DNA of 10,899 nucleotides. Source: Bacteroidota bacterium (GTDB lineage: Bacteria; Bacteroidota; Bacteroidia; Bacteroidales; Marinifilaceae). A program made the position numbers and the translations under genes. The notes under the pieces are model-generated. The model saw only the letters and a program-made list of their open reading frames with translations, was not told the DNA's origin and did no database searches. This document shows positions 1-7,351 of this stretch, in pieces (position 1 is the first letter of the stretch; each line of letters starts with the position of its first letter). The DNA lies in assembly GCA_023400335.1 (NCBI GenBank), contig JAEXFF010000424.1:1-10899 (forward strand), written 5' to 3'.

Positions 1-318
1 CCGGCTTACCAGCAAATTCTTATCCCAGGACAAATCATTTCCCGGCAAAATATAAATATAATAAAAAGCAATCAATAACCAGGGAACAGCAGCCGTAGCC
101 ATTGCAATAAAATAGTCCTGCGCATAAGATTTCCAACGGCTTTTATCCAATTCAAACTCCCGTCCTACATTGATCATAATAAAAGCCAGACAAACAAACA
201 TCAAATTTTTAAAAACCAACTCAAAACGGGAATAAGATTGCTCAAAAACGGAAGGTAATAACTGAGAAAAAAATAAACCACACAATAAAAACAGAGAAAA
301 TAATAAAACTTTTTTCAT
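1..318 (-). CDS. Probable cation:proton antiporter, N-terminal part (partial at left edge)
   Basis: The reading frame starts at ATG 316-318 on the minus strand and stays open for 106 codons to the window edge, so the C-terminal part is missing. The protein begins MKKVLLFSLFLLCGLFFSQL, a hydrophobic segment that is either a signal peptide or the first membrane helix. A second hydrophobic stretch lies near residues 38-50 (MFVCLAFIMINVG), followed by a charged turn (REFELDKSRW), and a third near 71-91. This pattern, especially CLAFIMINVG followed by an acidic-basic segment, resembles the start of sodium/cation:proton antiporters of the CPA type seen in Bacteroidetes. That is recognition from memory, not a search. 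Such proteins exchange Na+ or K+ for H+ across the inner membrane. No clear Shine-Dalgarno site precedes the start. The catalytic region lies outside the window, so another polytopic membrane protein cannot be excluded. Confidence 0.6.
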   Translation of the reverse strand, partial: MKKVLLFSLFLLCGLFFSQLLPSVFEQSYSRFELVFKNLMFVCLAFIMINVGREFELDKSRWKSYAQDYFIAMATAAVPWLLIAFYYIYILPGNDLSWDKNLLVSR

Positions 319-736
319 TCGCTAATTGATTTTAAGGTACTCATTCAGGTCCAATCCATTATTAAACAACCCGATACAGTAAATGTACAGCCAATTATGA
401 TCATTGATAATTATCTGACTAAAAAGTAAGAACTATGGTCAATTCAAATCAAAAATCATTACTGATTAGCCGACTTTCAGGAAGTAAAGGGCTAGCTTTT
501 ATTCGTCAGTCCTGTTTTATACGGCAAAAATATAACAATTACTATTATTTTCACCATAAATATTTATTCTTACTCTATATTTTTCATTTTTTTCTTCATT
601 ATATTCTTAATAGAATAAGAATTACATAAAAAATTATTCAGTTTTTCAAATCCTAAAACATAAATTACGAATAATAAAATAATCATATCTTCAATATCCT
701 TCCCCGTACACCTTTTGATACAGAATCTCATCCTTT
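319..736. other. AT-rich intergenic region between antiporter and envelope operon
   Basis: This stretch of about 420 bases separates two minus-strand units and must hold the end of the upstream transcript and the promoter of the antiporter gene. A weak Bacteroidetes-like promoter on the minus strand is TACTTTTT at 421-428 (one mismatch to TAnnTTTG) with a TTTG about 16 bases upstream; I consider it only suggestive. A perfect 7-bp inverted repeat, ATTCTTA (603-609) and TAAGAAT (616-622), has a 6-base loop but no following T-run on either strand, so it is not a clear terminator. Two short overlapping open frames, 435-629 plus and 570-731 minus, are low-complexity (rich in Phe, Tyr, Ile, Asn, Lys) and are probably not genes. 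I see no RNA gene or riboswitch. Confidence 0.5.
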
Positions 737-2641
737 TTATTCATAAGGGATCACCCTCGGTCTGTCTACCTGATAATCATAGAAACCATTCTGCAAATTT
801 CCGGACATGGAAGCCTGGAACCCCCTCACATCTGAAGGCACCCGTGGATAAAAAGATAAGCGGAGAGTAATATTTTTAAATACAATATTATCGTTTCTCA
901 ACGTCACAGCAGCTCCGATCCCCCAATACGTTTCACTTTTAAATATCGATTTGTTCTCCGGAGCCAAAACACCAACATCGACAAAACCTGTTAAGGACAT
1001 ACGAAATCCTTTTTTGATATAAGGCAGAAAGAAGGTAGCAGATAAAGAAGTGGAAAGCTTCTGACTTCCCCCCAGGGTGTCCGAATCGAAACCTAAAATA
1101 TCATAATCCTGAAAATGGAGATAATCGGAAGGATAACGCCGGATACCTGTAATATAATTTACATCATTATAAAAACGGAAACGCCAGTTTCCCAATGCCT
1201 GTAAATTGCTGATGTGATGAAGTCCTAATTTAAAAAGTCCTCTTTCAAATCCCCCCTCATTTACATACGATCCAAGTGCAATATCAGCAGCATAAAAACG
1301 TTCCGTATGGCGATTGAAATGGGAATAACGGGCTTCGTATCCGATATAACCTGAATTCTGAAACTCATTATGCTCGAACCCAAAAGTCAAAGCAGAATAA
1401 AGTCCGGTAGGGACATCCTCCGTACGTCCGAAATCGTAAATCAGGTTAGCTTTGTAATATTTCAGTTTCCGGTACGTGAAAGCCCAAAACACGTTTCTCC
1501 GGTTATAGTAGAATTGATTTGTGTCCGAAGATACGAAAGGCCGCTTATTGAATACTGTATTTAAAAAACGGGCTGTAAAATAAATATTCCGTGTATAACG
1601 GTGCCGGGATCTCAACAAGAGGGATCTTCCTACCCAAAGATCCTGAGAATGATAATTAAAAGGGATCTGCTGATGTTCAATATTGATATCCGGTAACTCA
1701 TCGGAACGAAAAATCCGGCTGACTGTCACCCCTCCTGCCCATTTTACGCGGGAAGTCAGAAATTGCCGGTTGATTTCCCCCCAAACCTGTTTCGATATGT
1801 AATCATTCTGATAATAACCTCTCACATCAAAATGGGTGCCAAATATACTGTTTACCTTGTATTCCAACAAATTCCCCCATTTTTGTTCTTTTGTTCCCCT
1901 GTAACTAATCTGATATTCTACAATATGCCCCAATTTCATAAAATTTTTATTGATTAATTTGACGCGGGCATTATTTAAAAAATTAGAAGAAACTTCAGCA
2001 CCCCAGGAAAAATCATCCCTGCAGATAACCGTCAGGATAACTTCCTGAGGGTTTTGAGGATCTTCATCTACCATTATTGTAACGTCATCTATATAGTCTA
2101 ACTGCCGGATCAGGATCTCATTCTGTACTAATTCGAAGGGTATTAACACCATTCCGGGTTTTATGGTCAACTGCCTTTGCAACGTCCGCTCAGAAGACTT
2201 CATATGAATTTTATTAGCAGCATTCCTCAACCACCCTAAATCCACTTCTGTATAAGTAGTATCGTATACGCTCGCTCCATACGGAGGGAGCACTTTGATA
2301 TTAATCTTTTGAATGGTTTTTCCGGCATAAGCTTCAAAACGGGCTTCACTGTTCTGGGTCCGCATGACATTTACCCGGTTACGCTTAGGATTTACAAAAA
2401 TCAGCTTGTACAATTCTTTCGTAAAAGAAGATTTATAGGCTGCATTTTTGATCCGGGTATATTCGTATGTTAAAGTATCCCGGATCAAACTATCCGGACG
2501 GTATACGACAGGAACAGAAAGGATATTGTCTTTTTTTACTGTAATGCTGTCCTGTACGGGAGCCGCAAAAAGTCCGGTAGAAAAAAACAATTCTACCCAT
2601 AGAAATAATAGTATTCCAAATCTGCCTGACCCTTTAATCAT
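737..2641 (-). CDS. Omp85/BamA-like outer-membrane protein with POTRA domain and beta-barrel
   Basis: The 634-residue protein has an N-terminal signal peptide (hydrophobic core about residues 8-25, likely cut near LFA-APVQ), so it is exported. Residues about 105-208 look like a POTRA module: the pattern GKTIQKINIKV, then a long loop, then ILIRQLDYIDDVTIMV and a closing strand VILTVICRDDFSW. The remaining roughly 420 residues are amphipathic strands rich in aromatic residues alternating with polar loops, as in an Omp85-superfamily barrel; VRGF near the C-terminus recalls a conserved barrel-loop motif, though its position is unusual. The last residues (RVIPYE) are not the usual terminal aromatic, which is odd for a Bam substrate. 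AGGAAAA at 2649-2655, 7 bases before the ATG, is a good ribosome site. The gene is 33 bases after apbE and is the last of a three-gene unit. The role (protein or lipid transport across, or insertion into, the outer membrane) is not shown by the sequence. Confidence 0.75.
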   Translation of the reverse strand: MIKGSGRFGILLFLWVELFFSTGLFAAPVQDSITVKKDNILSVPVVYRPDSLIRDTLTYEYTRIKNAAYKSSFTKELYKLIFVNPKRNRVNVMRTQNSEARFEAYAGKTIQKINIKVLPPYGASVYDTTYTEVDLGWLRNAANKIHMKSSERTLQRQLTIKPGMVLIPFELVQNEILIRQLDYIDDVTIMVDEDPQNPQEVILTVICRDDFSWGAEVSSNFLNNARVKLINKNFMKLGHIVEYQISYRGTKEQKWGNLLEYKVNSIFGTHFDVRGYYQNDYISKQVWGEINRQFLTSRVKWAGGVTVSRIFRSDELPDINIEHQQIPFNYHSQDLWVGRSLLLRSRHRYTRNIYFTARFLNTVFNKRPFVSSDTNQFYYNRRNVFWAFTYRKLKYYKANLIYDFGRTEDVPTGLYSALTFGFEHNEFQNSGYIGYEARYSHFNRHTERFYAADIALGSYVNEGGFERGLFKLGLHHISNLQALGNWRFRFYNDVNYITGIRRYPSDYLHFQDYDILGFDSDTLGGSQKLSTSLSATFFLPYIKKGFRMSLTGFVDVGVLAPENKSIFKSETYWGIGAAVTLRNDNIVFKNITLRLSFYPRVPSDVRGFQASMSGNLQNGFYDYQVDRPRVIPYE

Positions 2642-2674
2642 TTTATAGTTTTCCTGTGAACACTTTTATTTTTT

Positions 2675-3661
2675 CTACTCTTCCTTAATGATTAAATCTT
2701 TAAATTTTTCTGTCATCCAAACCCTGTTTTCACCATTTTGTTCATATACGAAGCAAACCTCTATTTCAGTGTTATTTTCAACAATTTTTTTACTTTCTTC
2801 TAACCCAAGCACCATAAAAGCTGTCGCATAGGCATCTGCTTCCATACAAGTCGGAGCATATACACTCGAACTGAGGATGTCCCGCTGCACGGGATAACCG
2901 GTACGCGGATTAATGGTATGAGCATATTTCCTGCCTTCGTGTATATAATAATTGCGATAGTTCCCGGAAGTAGCAATCGCTCCCTTTGTAAACCGGATAA
3001 CCATTTGTAATTCTCTTCCCTGAACGGCTATATCGTCAATCGGTTTATCAATTCCTATCCTCCAGGGTCTTTTTTTGTCACTTTCCCCTCTGACCCGTAT
3101 TTCTCCGCCAATATCAACCATATAATTCCGGACTTCACAGGCGTCCAGAAACTCAGCGACCAGGTCCACCCCTAAACCTTTCGCAATAGAACTGGCATCA
3201 ATTTCCATTCCTGCTTTCTCTTTCAACAAATATCCCTCCTCTACTTTCAATTTGTCCATGCCGATATATTGCAAAAGAGAATCTATTTCTTCCGGATCCG
3301 GAAAACGATTCTGCTTATAGCCAAATCCCCAGGCATTAGCCAGTGGAGCCACAGTAATATCAAAAGCCCCGTTTGTTTCCCGGTTTATTTTTTCCGCTGT
3401 CCGGAACATACGAATAAATAAAGAATCCACTTCCTTACTCTCTCCCCGGTTCCATTTCGCAACGACTGACTGAGGATTAAACATAGATAAAGAGGTATTC
3501 ACTTTCTCCATTTCCGTTTTCAGACTTTCTGAAAAATCCTCTTTCGATTCATAAATAATCCGGTAATAAGTTCCGTAAATCTTGCCTTCTACATGCCGGT
3601 ATTGTTCCTGTTTACAGGCAATGAGCAAACAGATTATTCCTAAAAAAATAAAAAATCTCAT
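2675..3661 (-). CDS. apbE: FAD:protein FMN transferase, ApbE family lipoprotein
   Basis: ApbE enzymes use FAD and Mg2+ to attach FMN covalently to Thr or Ser residues of exported flavoproteins, typically subunits of Rnf and Nqr complexes. The 328-residue length is normal. The N-terminus is a lipoprotein signal with lipobox LIAC ending at Cys16, so the mature enzyme should be membrane-anchored in the periplasm; the following KQEQ lacks an acidic run typical of surface-export signals. Family motifs are in order: SMFNPQSVVAKWN near 59-71, ANAWGFG near 109-114, IDASSIAKGLGVD at 154-166, VDIGGEIRVRG at 182-192, HTINPRTGYP at 248-257, and SVYAPTCMEADAYATA, where Asp276 and Thr280 fit the metal-binding Dx3T pattern. 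The gene lies 53 bases after the patatin gene and 33 before the POTRA-barrel gene, so the three are probably co-transcribed. No flavinylation target (Rnf or Nqr subunit, FMN-binding domain) is visible in the window, so the substrate is unknown. Confidence 0.93.
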   Translation of the reverse strand: MRFFIFLGIICLLIACKQEQYRHVEGKIYGTYYRIIYESKEDFSESLKTEMEKVNTSLSMFNPQSVVAKWNRGESKEVDSLFIRMFRTAEKINRETNGAFDITVAPLANAWGFGYKQNRFPDPEEIDSLLQYIGMDKLKVEEGYLLKEKAGMEIDASSIAKGLGVDLVAEFLDACEVRNYMVDIGGEIRVRGESDKKRPWRIGIDKPIDDIAVQGRELQMVIRFTKGAIATSGNYRNYYIHEGRKYAHTINPRTGYPVQRDILSSSVYAPTCMEADAYATAFMVLGLEESKKIVENNTEIEVCFVYEQNGENRVWMTEKFKDLIIKEE

Positions 3662-3714
3662 TGTTTTTCACTTCTATTAAATAGCACATTAACAACACTT
3701 CAGTGGACCCCTTA

Positions 3715-5907
3715 CTAAAAATAATATCCCAAATTGAAATAAAATCCCAATTTCTTATCCCAGTTCGAGAGATTGAGCACCACATCTATAGGTCCGATCA
3801 AACTATCGTATGAATAGGACACACCTCCTCCCCACAAATCAGTTCCTCCCAGAATATCGAACAAACTTTTATCTTCCTTCGCATAATTTAGCATAGCTAT
3901 CGCATAGTGATTCGAACCGATGCGATACCTGAATTTTGCCTTCAACACCAACACGGTATTATCAAAAGTTTCCAAATGCTGAATTCCCACAAAAGGCAAC
4001 TGCTGATTCATATACCTTCCGCCAACCATCCCTCCCATATAATTTAAATAAGCAAACGGAATATCCCGGCCGACCAATACTCTTCCGTAAAAAGAAGGCA
4101 GTACAGAAAAACGGTGTGTGAATGGTACTACAGCTGAAAAACTTCCGTCAAGAGCAGAAAAAGGAGCCCCGTGATCATAATGTAATCCATTATCTGTATA
4201 TAAAGAATATTCTCCTTTCACTGAAATTCCTCTTGTAGGGTAATATCTTTTATCAAAAGTCTCATAATGAGCCGATGCATGATAACTGAAAAAGCCTTCC
4301 GGCCGGGCTTTTACTCCCTCATAGGCAGAAGCATATAAAAAAGAATTATAATCAAAATATTCGTAACGGAATCCCAATACAAATTTACAGTTCTGAATAT
4401 AAATATCAGAAAAAGTCAATTCTGCCATGTGCTGGGAAAAAGTAATGTTATCTACTTTATGTCCTTTCCGGTAAAGGTCTATATCATTGTACTTATACAT
4501 ATATACCAGACCGGCTTTCCTCAAAAAAGTATTTCCAAAAGAATACTCTACCCGGGCATAAGGATTCTGACTTAAACGTCCCGTCAGCGACAACTGAAAT
4601 CCCCTTAAATGTTTATGGGAAAAAGTAGTATTCAGTAAAATAGCAGCCATCTCCTCAGAATCGAAACGGAATCCGAAATTCAAAGAACTCATCGATTTTT
4701 CTTTCAATATTAAGGTCAGGTCATAAACATCCGTACCCTTTAAAGAATAATTCACGTATGAAAATGCCCCTGTACCGTATAAAATAGCAATCGACCGATG
4801 TAAATCATCAATAGAAATATAAGAGTATTCAGACAAACCGGCTTTTTTTCTCACCCATTTTTCTTCCCGGCTTCCCACCCCATTGATATAAATCCGTCCA
4901 ATCACCAGTGAATCTGTCCGTATAAATTTATTATCTATAATTTTTTCTTCGTTTTCCGAAGGAGTTAATCCAATCTTTTCTTTTAATTCCATTAAATCCT
5001 CCCATTGAGCCCTTGCAGCCCTTTCCCCCCTTAGGATTAAAGTATCAATATCTGTCGGATTAAAACTGGCTGCCGAATAAGGCAGAATATCCGGCTTAAT
5101 ATATAAATCACATAATTTGATATTTTCCTCGTATTTTGCCATGCCTAAAAAAGAAGTCAACTGGTCTACAATCTCCAGGGCATTATTCAATTCGTTTAAC
5201 TTGCGAAGGTCGGAGGAAACATCTACTCCGATAATAATATCGGCTCCCATCGCTTTCCCCACATCCGTAGGGAAATTATTGGCGATTCCACCGTCTACCA
5301 ACAGCATCGTATCCAATACGACAGGAGAAAATACACCGGGAATAGCCATACTGGAACGCATAGCTAAGGCTAAATTCCCTTTGTCCAGAACCACCTCTTT
5401 CCCATTTACCAGATTTGCTGCAACGCAAGCAAAAGGAATGGGCAAACTCAGAAAAGAAACAGAATCGTGATACCCTATCGTCAATTCAGAAAAGAGACTG
5501 AATATATTTTGTCCACCGATAAACCCCGAAGGCATCTGAATCCCTTTTCCTCCGATCATAGGGATAGAAACCAGGTATTTTTCGTCCTTTTCTTTTTCTG
5601 AAAACGGCAAATCATACCGGTATACCCGGTCACTCAATAAAAAAGTCCATTGCTGCTTCCGCACCAAAGTATCCAACATACCCGCATCGTATCCGATTGC
5701 ATACAATCCTCCTACAATCGAACCCATACTCGTACCGGCAATATAATCTATAGGGATCCCTGCCTCTTCCAGCACTTTTAATACACCGATATGAGCGACT
5801 CCTTTTGCCCCTCCGCCACTCAAAACTAACCCGACTTTCTTCCGTTCTGCCTGCAGTCCGCCTCCGAATAAAAATAAAGCAACTAAGACCAACACAACTC
5901 TTTTCAT
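3715..5907 (-). CDS. Patatin-like phospholipase with POTRA and outer-membrane barrel (PlpD-like, type Vd)
   Basis: I chose ATG 5905-5907; the longer frame begins with a TTG at 5940 and adds 11 residues that would sit before an otherwise typical signal peptide (MKRVVLVLVALFLFGGGLQA). The product is 730 residues, close to the roughly 730 of Pseudomonas PlpD. The patatin domain (about 24-310) shows the oxyanion loop SGGGAKG (residues 30-36), the nucleophile elbow GTSMG with Ser60, and the catalytic Asp205 in VDGG, so the Ser-Asp dyad is intact. A single POTRA module follows (about 334-402, with LYGTGAFSYVNY), then a barrel ending in NLGYYF, a classic C-terminal aromatic Bam signal. In the PlpD family the barrel carries a lipase or phospholipase domain at the outer membrane; whether it is released or kept is not visible here. 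It is the first gene of a three-gene unit with apbE and another POTRA-barrel gene. Confidence 0.92.
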   Translation of the reverse strand: MKRVVLVLVALFLFGGGLQAERKKVGLVLSGGGAKGVAHIGVLKVLEEAGIPIDYIAGTSMGSIVGGLYAIGYDAGMLDTLVRKQQWTFLLSDRVYRYDLPFSEKEKDEKYLVSIPMIGGKGIQMPSGFIGGQNIFSLFSELTIGYHDSVSFLSLPIPFACVAANLVNGKEVVLDKGNLALAMRSSMAIPGVFSPVVLDTMLLVDGGIANNFPTDVGKAMGADIIIGVDVSSDLRKLNELNNALEIVDQLTSFLGMAKYEENIKLCDLYIKPDILPYSAASFNPTDIDTLILRGERAARAQWEDLMELKEKIGLTPSENEEKIIDNKFIRTDSLVIGRIYINGVGSREEKWVRKKAGLSEYSYISIDDLHRSIAILYGTGAFSYVNYSLKGTDVYDLTLILKEKSMSSLNFGFRFDSEEMAAILLNTTFSHKHLRGFQLSLTGRLSQNPYARVEYSFGNTFLRKAGLVYMYKYNDIDLYRKGHKVDNITFSQHMAELTFSDIYIQNCKFVLGFRYEYFDYNSFLYASAYEGVKARPEGFFSYHASAHYETFDKRYYPTRGISVKGEYSLYTDNGLHYDHGAPFSALDGSFSAVVPFTHRFSVLPSFYGRVLVGRDIPFAYLNYMGGMVGGRYMNQQLPFVGIQHLETFDNTVLVLKAKFRYRIGSNHYAIAMLNYAKEDKSLFDILGGTDLWGGGVSYSYDSLIGPIDVVLNLSNWDKKLGFYFNLGYYF

Positions 5908-6076
5908 CAGGTTATTCTTAAATATGAAACAATAGAACAAATTTAATTCTATTTTAAGAAATAATTTCAGGATATAACGTTAAAAATAGTAAGAAAAATA
6001 CCGAAACCGGTACTTATCTGTATAAATCTATTTTTTCAGCCCTCTTTTCTCCCGTTCAAAAAATTTTAGCGTTCTG

Positions 6077-6148
6077 ATACCCTAATTTAGCAGAATATTT
6101 CATTATTTTTGCAAACAGGCGTAATAAAATTTTAAGTTTTTAGGGTAT
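6077..6148. repeat. Perfect 9-bp inverted repeat bracketing the response-regulator promoter
   Basis: ATACCCTAA at 6077-6085 is the exact reverse complement of TTAGGGTAT at 6140-6148. The arms are 54 bases apart and lie on both sides of the TATTTTTG -7-like element at 6104-6111. The arms could be paired operator half-sites for a looping or dimeric regulator, or the stem of a large leader-RNA hairpin if transcription starts upstream. The match is seen directly; any function is inferred. Confidence 0.45.
6104..6111 (+). promoter_or_regulatory. Candidate -7 promoter element for the response regulator-hydF unit
   Basis: TATTTTTG fits TAnnTTTG, the -7 element recognised by the Bacteroidetes primary sigma factor, and lies about 80 bases before the ATG at 6193. 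A matching -33 TTTG is not apparent, and an 8-mer this AT-rich can occur by chance. Confidence 0.4.
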
Positions 6149-6192
6149 AGGAAAAAATCCTCCCTTTAAAATAAAAATCTCAGGAAAATAAT

Positions 6193-7344
6193 ATGGCGAA
6201 AATATTAGTCATCGATGATGAACGCAGTATTCGCAATTCGATGAAAGACATACTTACTTTTGAAAAACACGATGTTATTGTAGCTGAAAACGGCATGGAA
6301 GGTTTAATTGCCGTTAAAACCGAAAAACCGGATCTGGTATTTTGCGATATCAAAATGCCGAATATGGAAGGAATAGAAGTACTGGAACGGATAAAGGAAT
6401 TTTCCCGGGATACCCCTGTCGTCATGATTTCCGGTCATGGCACCATAGATACAGCTATCGAAGCCATCAAAAAAGGAGCTTATGATTTTATCGAAAAGCC
6501 TTTGGACCTGAACCGTATTCTGATTACAATCAAAAATGCTACGGACAAAACCCAACTCATTCAGGAAACCCAGACCTTAAAGAGTAAAGTCAGCAAAAAA
6601 TACGATATGGTGGGGCATTCTGAAGCATTGGAAAAAGTGAAAGAAATGATAGAAAAAGTAGCCATTTCTGATGCCCGCGTTTTAATTACGGGGCCGAACG
6701 GTTCAGGGAAAGAATTAGTCGCCCGCCAGTTACATGAAAAAAGTAACCGGAGAAACAATGCTTTTATAGAAGTCAATTGTGCAGCCATTCCCGCAGAACT
6801 GATCGAAAGTGAATTATTCGGACATGAAAAAGGCTCTTTTACTTCAGCAATCAAGCAAAAAAAAGGCAAATTTGAACTGGCTCACGGAGGAAGCATTTTT
6901 CTGGATGAAATCGGAGATATGAGCCTCAGTGCCCAGGCAAAAGTACTGAGAGTATTGCAGGAAAATAAAATCAGCAGAATTGGAGGAGACGGGGACATAC
7001 CTGTAGACGTAAGGGTCATCGCCGCTACCAACAAAAATCTGAAAAAAGAAATCCTCAAAGGAAATTTCCGGGAAGATCTTTATCACCGCCTGAGCGTCAT
7101 TATTATAAATGTTCCTTCTCTGAAAGAGCGGGAAGAAGATATAGAAGATCTGGTTTCACATTTTATAAACGAAATCTGTACGGAAATGCGTATTTTACCT
7201 AAAGCCATTACTCCGGAAGCCCTGGAAATGATGAAAACATACGAATGGTCGGGTAATATACGGGAGTTACGCAACGTGGTGGAACGTTTGATTATCCTTT
7301 GCGGCCCTACAATCACGGCAGAAGATTTAAATCAGTATAAATAA
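6193..7344 (+). CDS. NtrC-type response regulator (REC + sigma-54 AAA+) without C-terminal DNA-binding domain
   Basis: AGGAAA at 6182-6187 supports the ATG. Residues 1-120 form a receiver domain with acidic pocket Asp8/Asp9, phospho-acceptor Asp52 (FCDIKMPN), Ser80 and Lys102. Residues about 137-370 form a sigma-54 activator AAA+ ATPase: Walker A GPNGSGKE (167-174), Walker B SIFLDEIGD (234-242), arginine-finger region NFREDLYHR (291-299) and sensor II WSGNIREL (352-359). The sigma-54 contact loop, normally GAFTGA, reads GSFTSA (214-219); the key Phe-Thr is kept but the second Gly is Ser. The protein ends at residue 383, just after the AAA+ domain, with no Fis-type helix-turn-helix; NtrC relatives are usually 440-480 residues. 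The stop is followed 7 bases later by hydF, so no lost tail is encoded there. It may act from solution like FlgR of Helicobacter, or on partners other than DNA. No histidine kinase is present in the window. Confidence 0.9.
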   Translation: MAKILVIDDERSIRNSMKDILTFEKHDVIVAENGMEGLIAVKTEKPDLVFCDIKMPNMEGIEVLERIKEFSRDTPVVMISGHGTIDTAIEAIKKGAYDFIEKPLDLNRILITIKNATDKTQLIQETQTLKSKVSKKYDMVGHSEALEKVKEMIEKVAISDARVLITGPNGSGKELVARQLHEKSNRRNNAFIEVNCAAIPAELIESELFGHEKGSFTSAIKQKKGKFELAHGGSIFLDEIGDMSLSAQAKVLRVLQENKISRIGGDGDIPVDVRVIAATNKNLKKEILKGNFREDLYHRLSVIIINVPSLKEREEDIEDLVSHFINEICTEMRILPKAITPEALEMMKTYEWSGNIRELRNVVERLIILCGPTITAEDLNQYK

Positions 7345-7351
7345 CGGATCG

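Larger units (their letters stand above)
5908..6192. promoter_or_regulatory. Divergent intergenic region between envelope operon and response regulator
   Basis: This 285-base AT-rich stretch must hold promoters for both the leftward envelope genes and the rightward response regulator-hydF pair. For the rightward unit TATTTTTG at 6104-6111 matches the Bacteroidetes -7 consensus TAnnTTTG exactly, but no convincing -33 TTTG lies at the expected spacing. For the leftward unit only one-mismatch matches are present, such as TAGATTTA and TATTTTTC on the minus strand. No open frame or RNA gene is seen. Confidence 0.5.

Noticed and set aside
603..622. Inverted repeat ATTCTTA/TAAGAAT as a terminator
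   Set aside because: The stem is only A/T-rich apart from one G-C pair, and no T-run follows on either strand.
435..629. 64-codon plus-strand open frame in the AT-rich intergenic region
   Set aside because: Low-complexity Tyr/Phe/His/Ile-rich product, no ribosome site, opposite in orientation to its neighbours, and overlapping another weak frame on the minus strand.
4880..4960. ApbE flavinylation motif in the neighbouring envelope proteins
   Set aside because: The only similar string, TGAFS in the patatin protein, lacks the needed pattern and is a normal part of a POTRA domain.
5117..5470. 117-codon plus-strand frame within the patatin gene
   Set aside because: It is the antisense shadow of the patatin catalytic domain, whose motifs are clear on the minus strand.
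5908..5940. Longer start of the patatin gene at 5940
   Set aside because: The upstream codon is TTG, and the ATG at 5907 directly begins a textbook signal peptide.
7345..7351. Lost helix-turn-helix of the response regulator through a frameshift
   Set aside because: Only 7 bases separate its stop from hydF, and the hydF frame starts with a complete GTPase domain, so there is no room for a displaced C-terminal domain.
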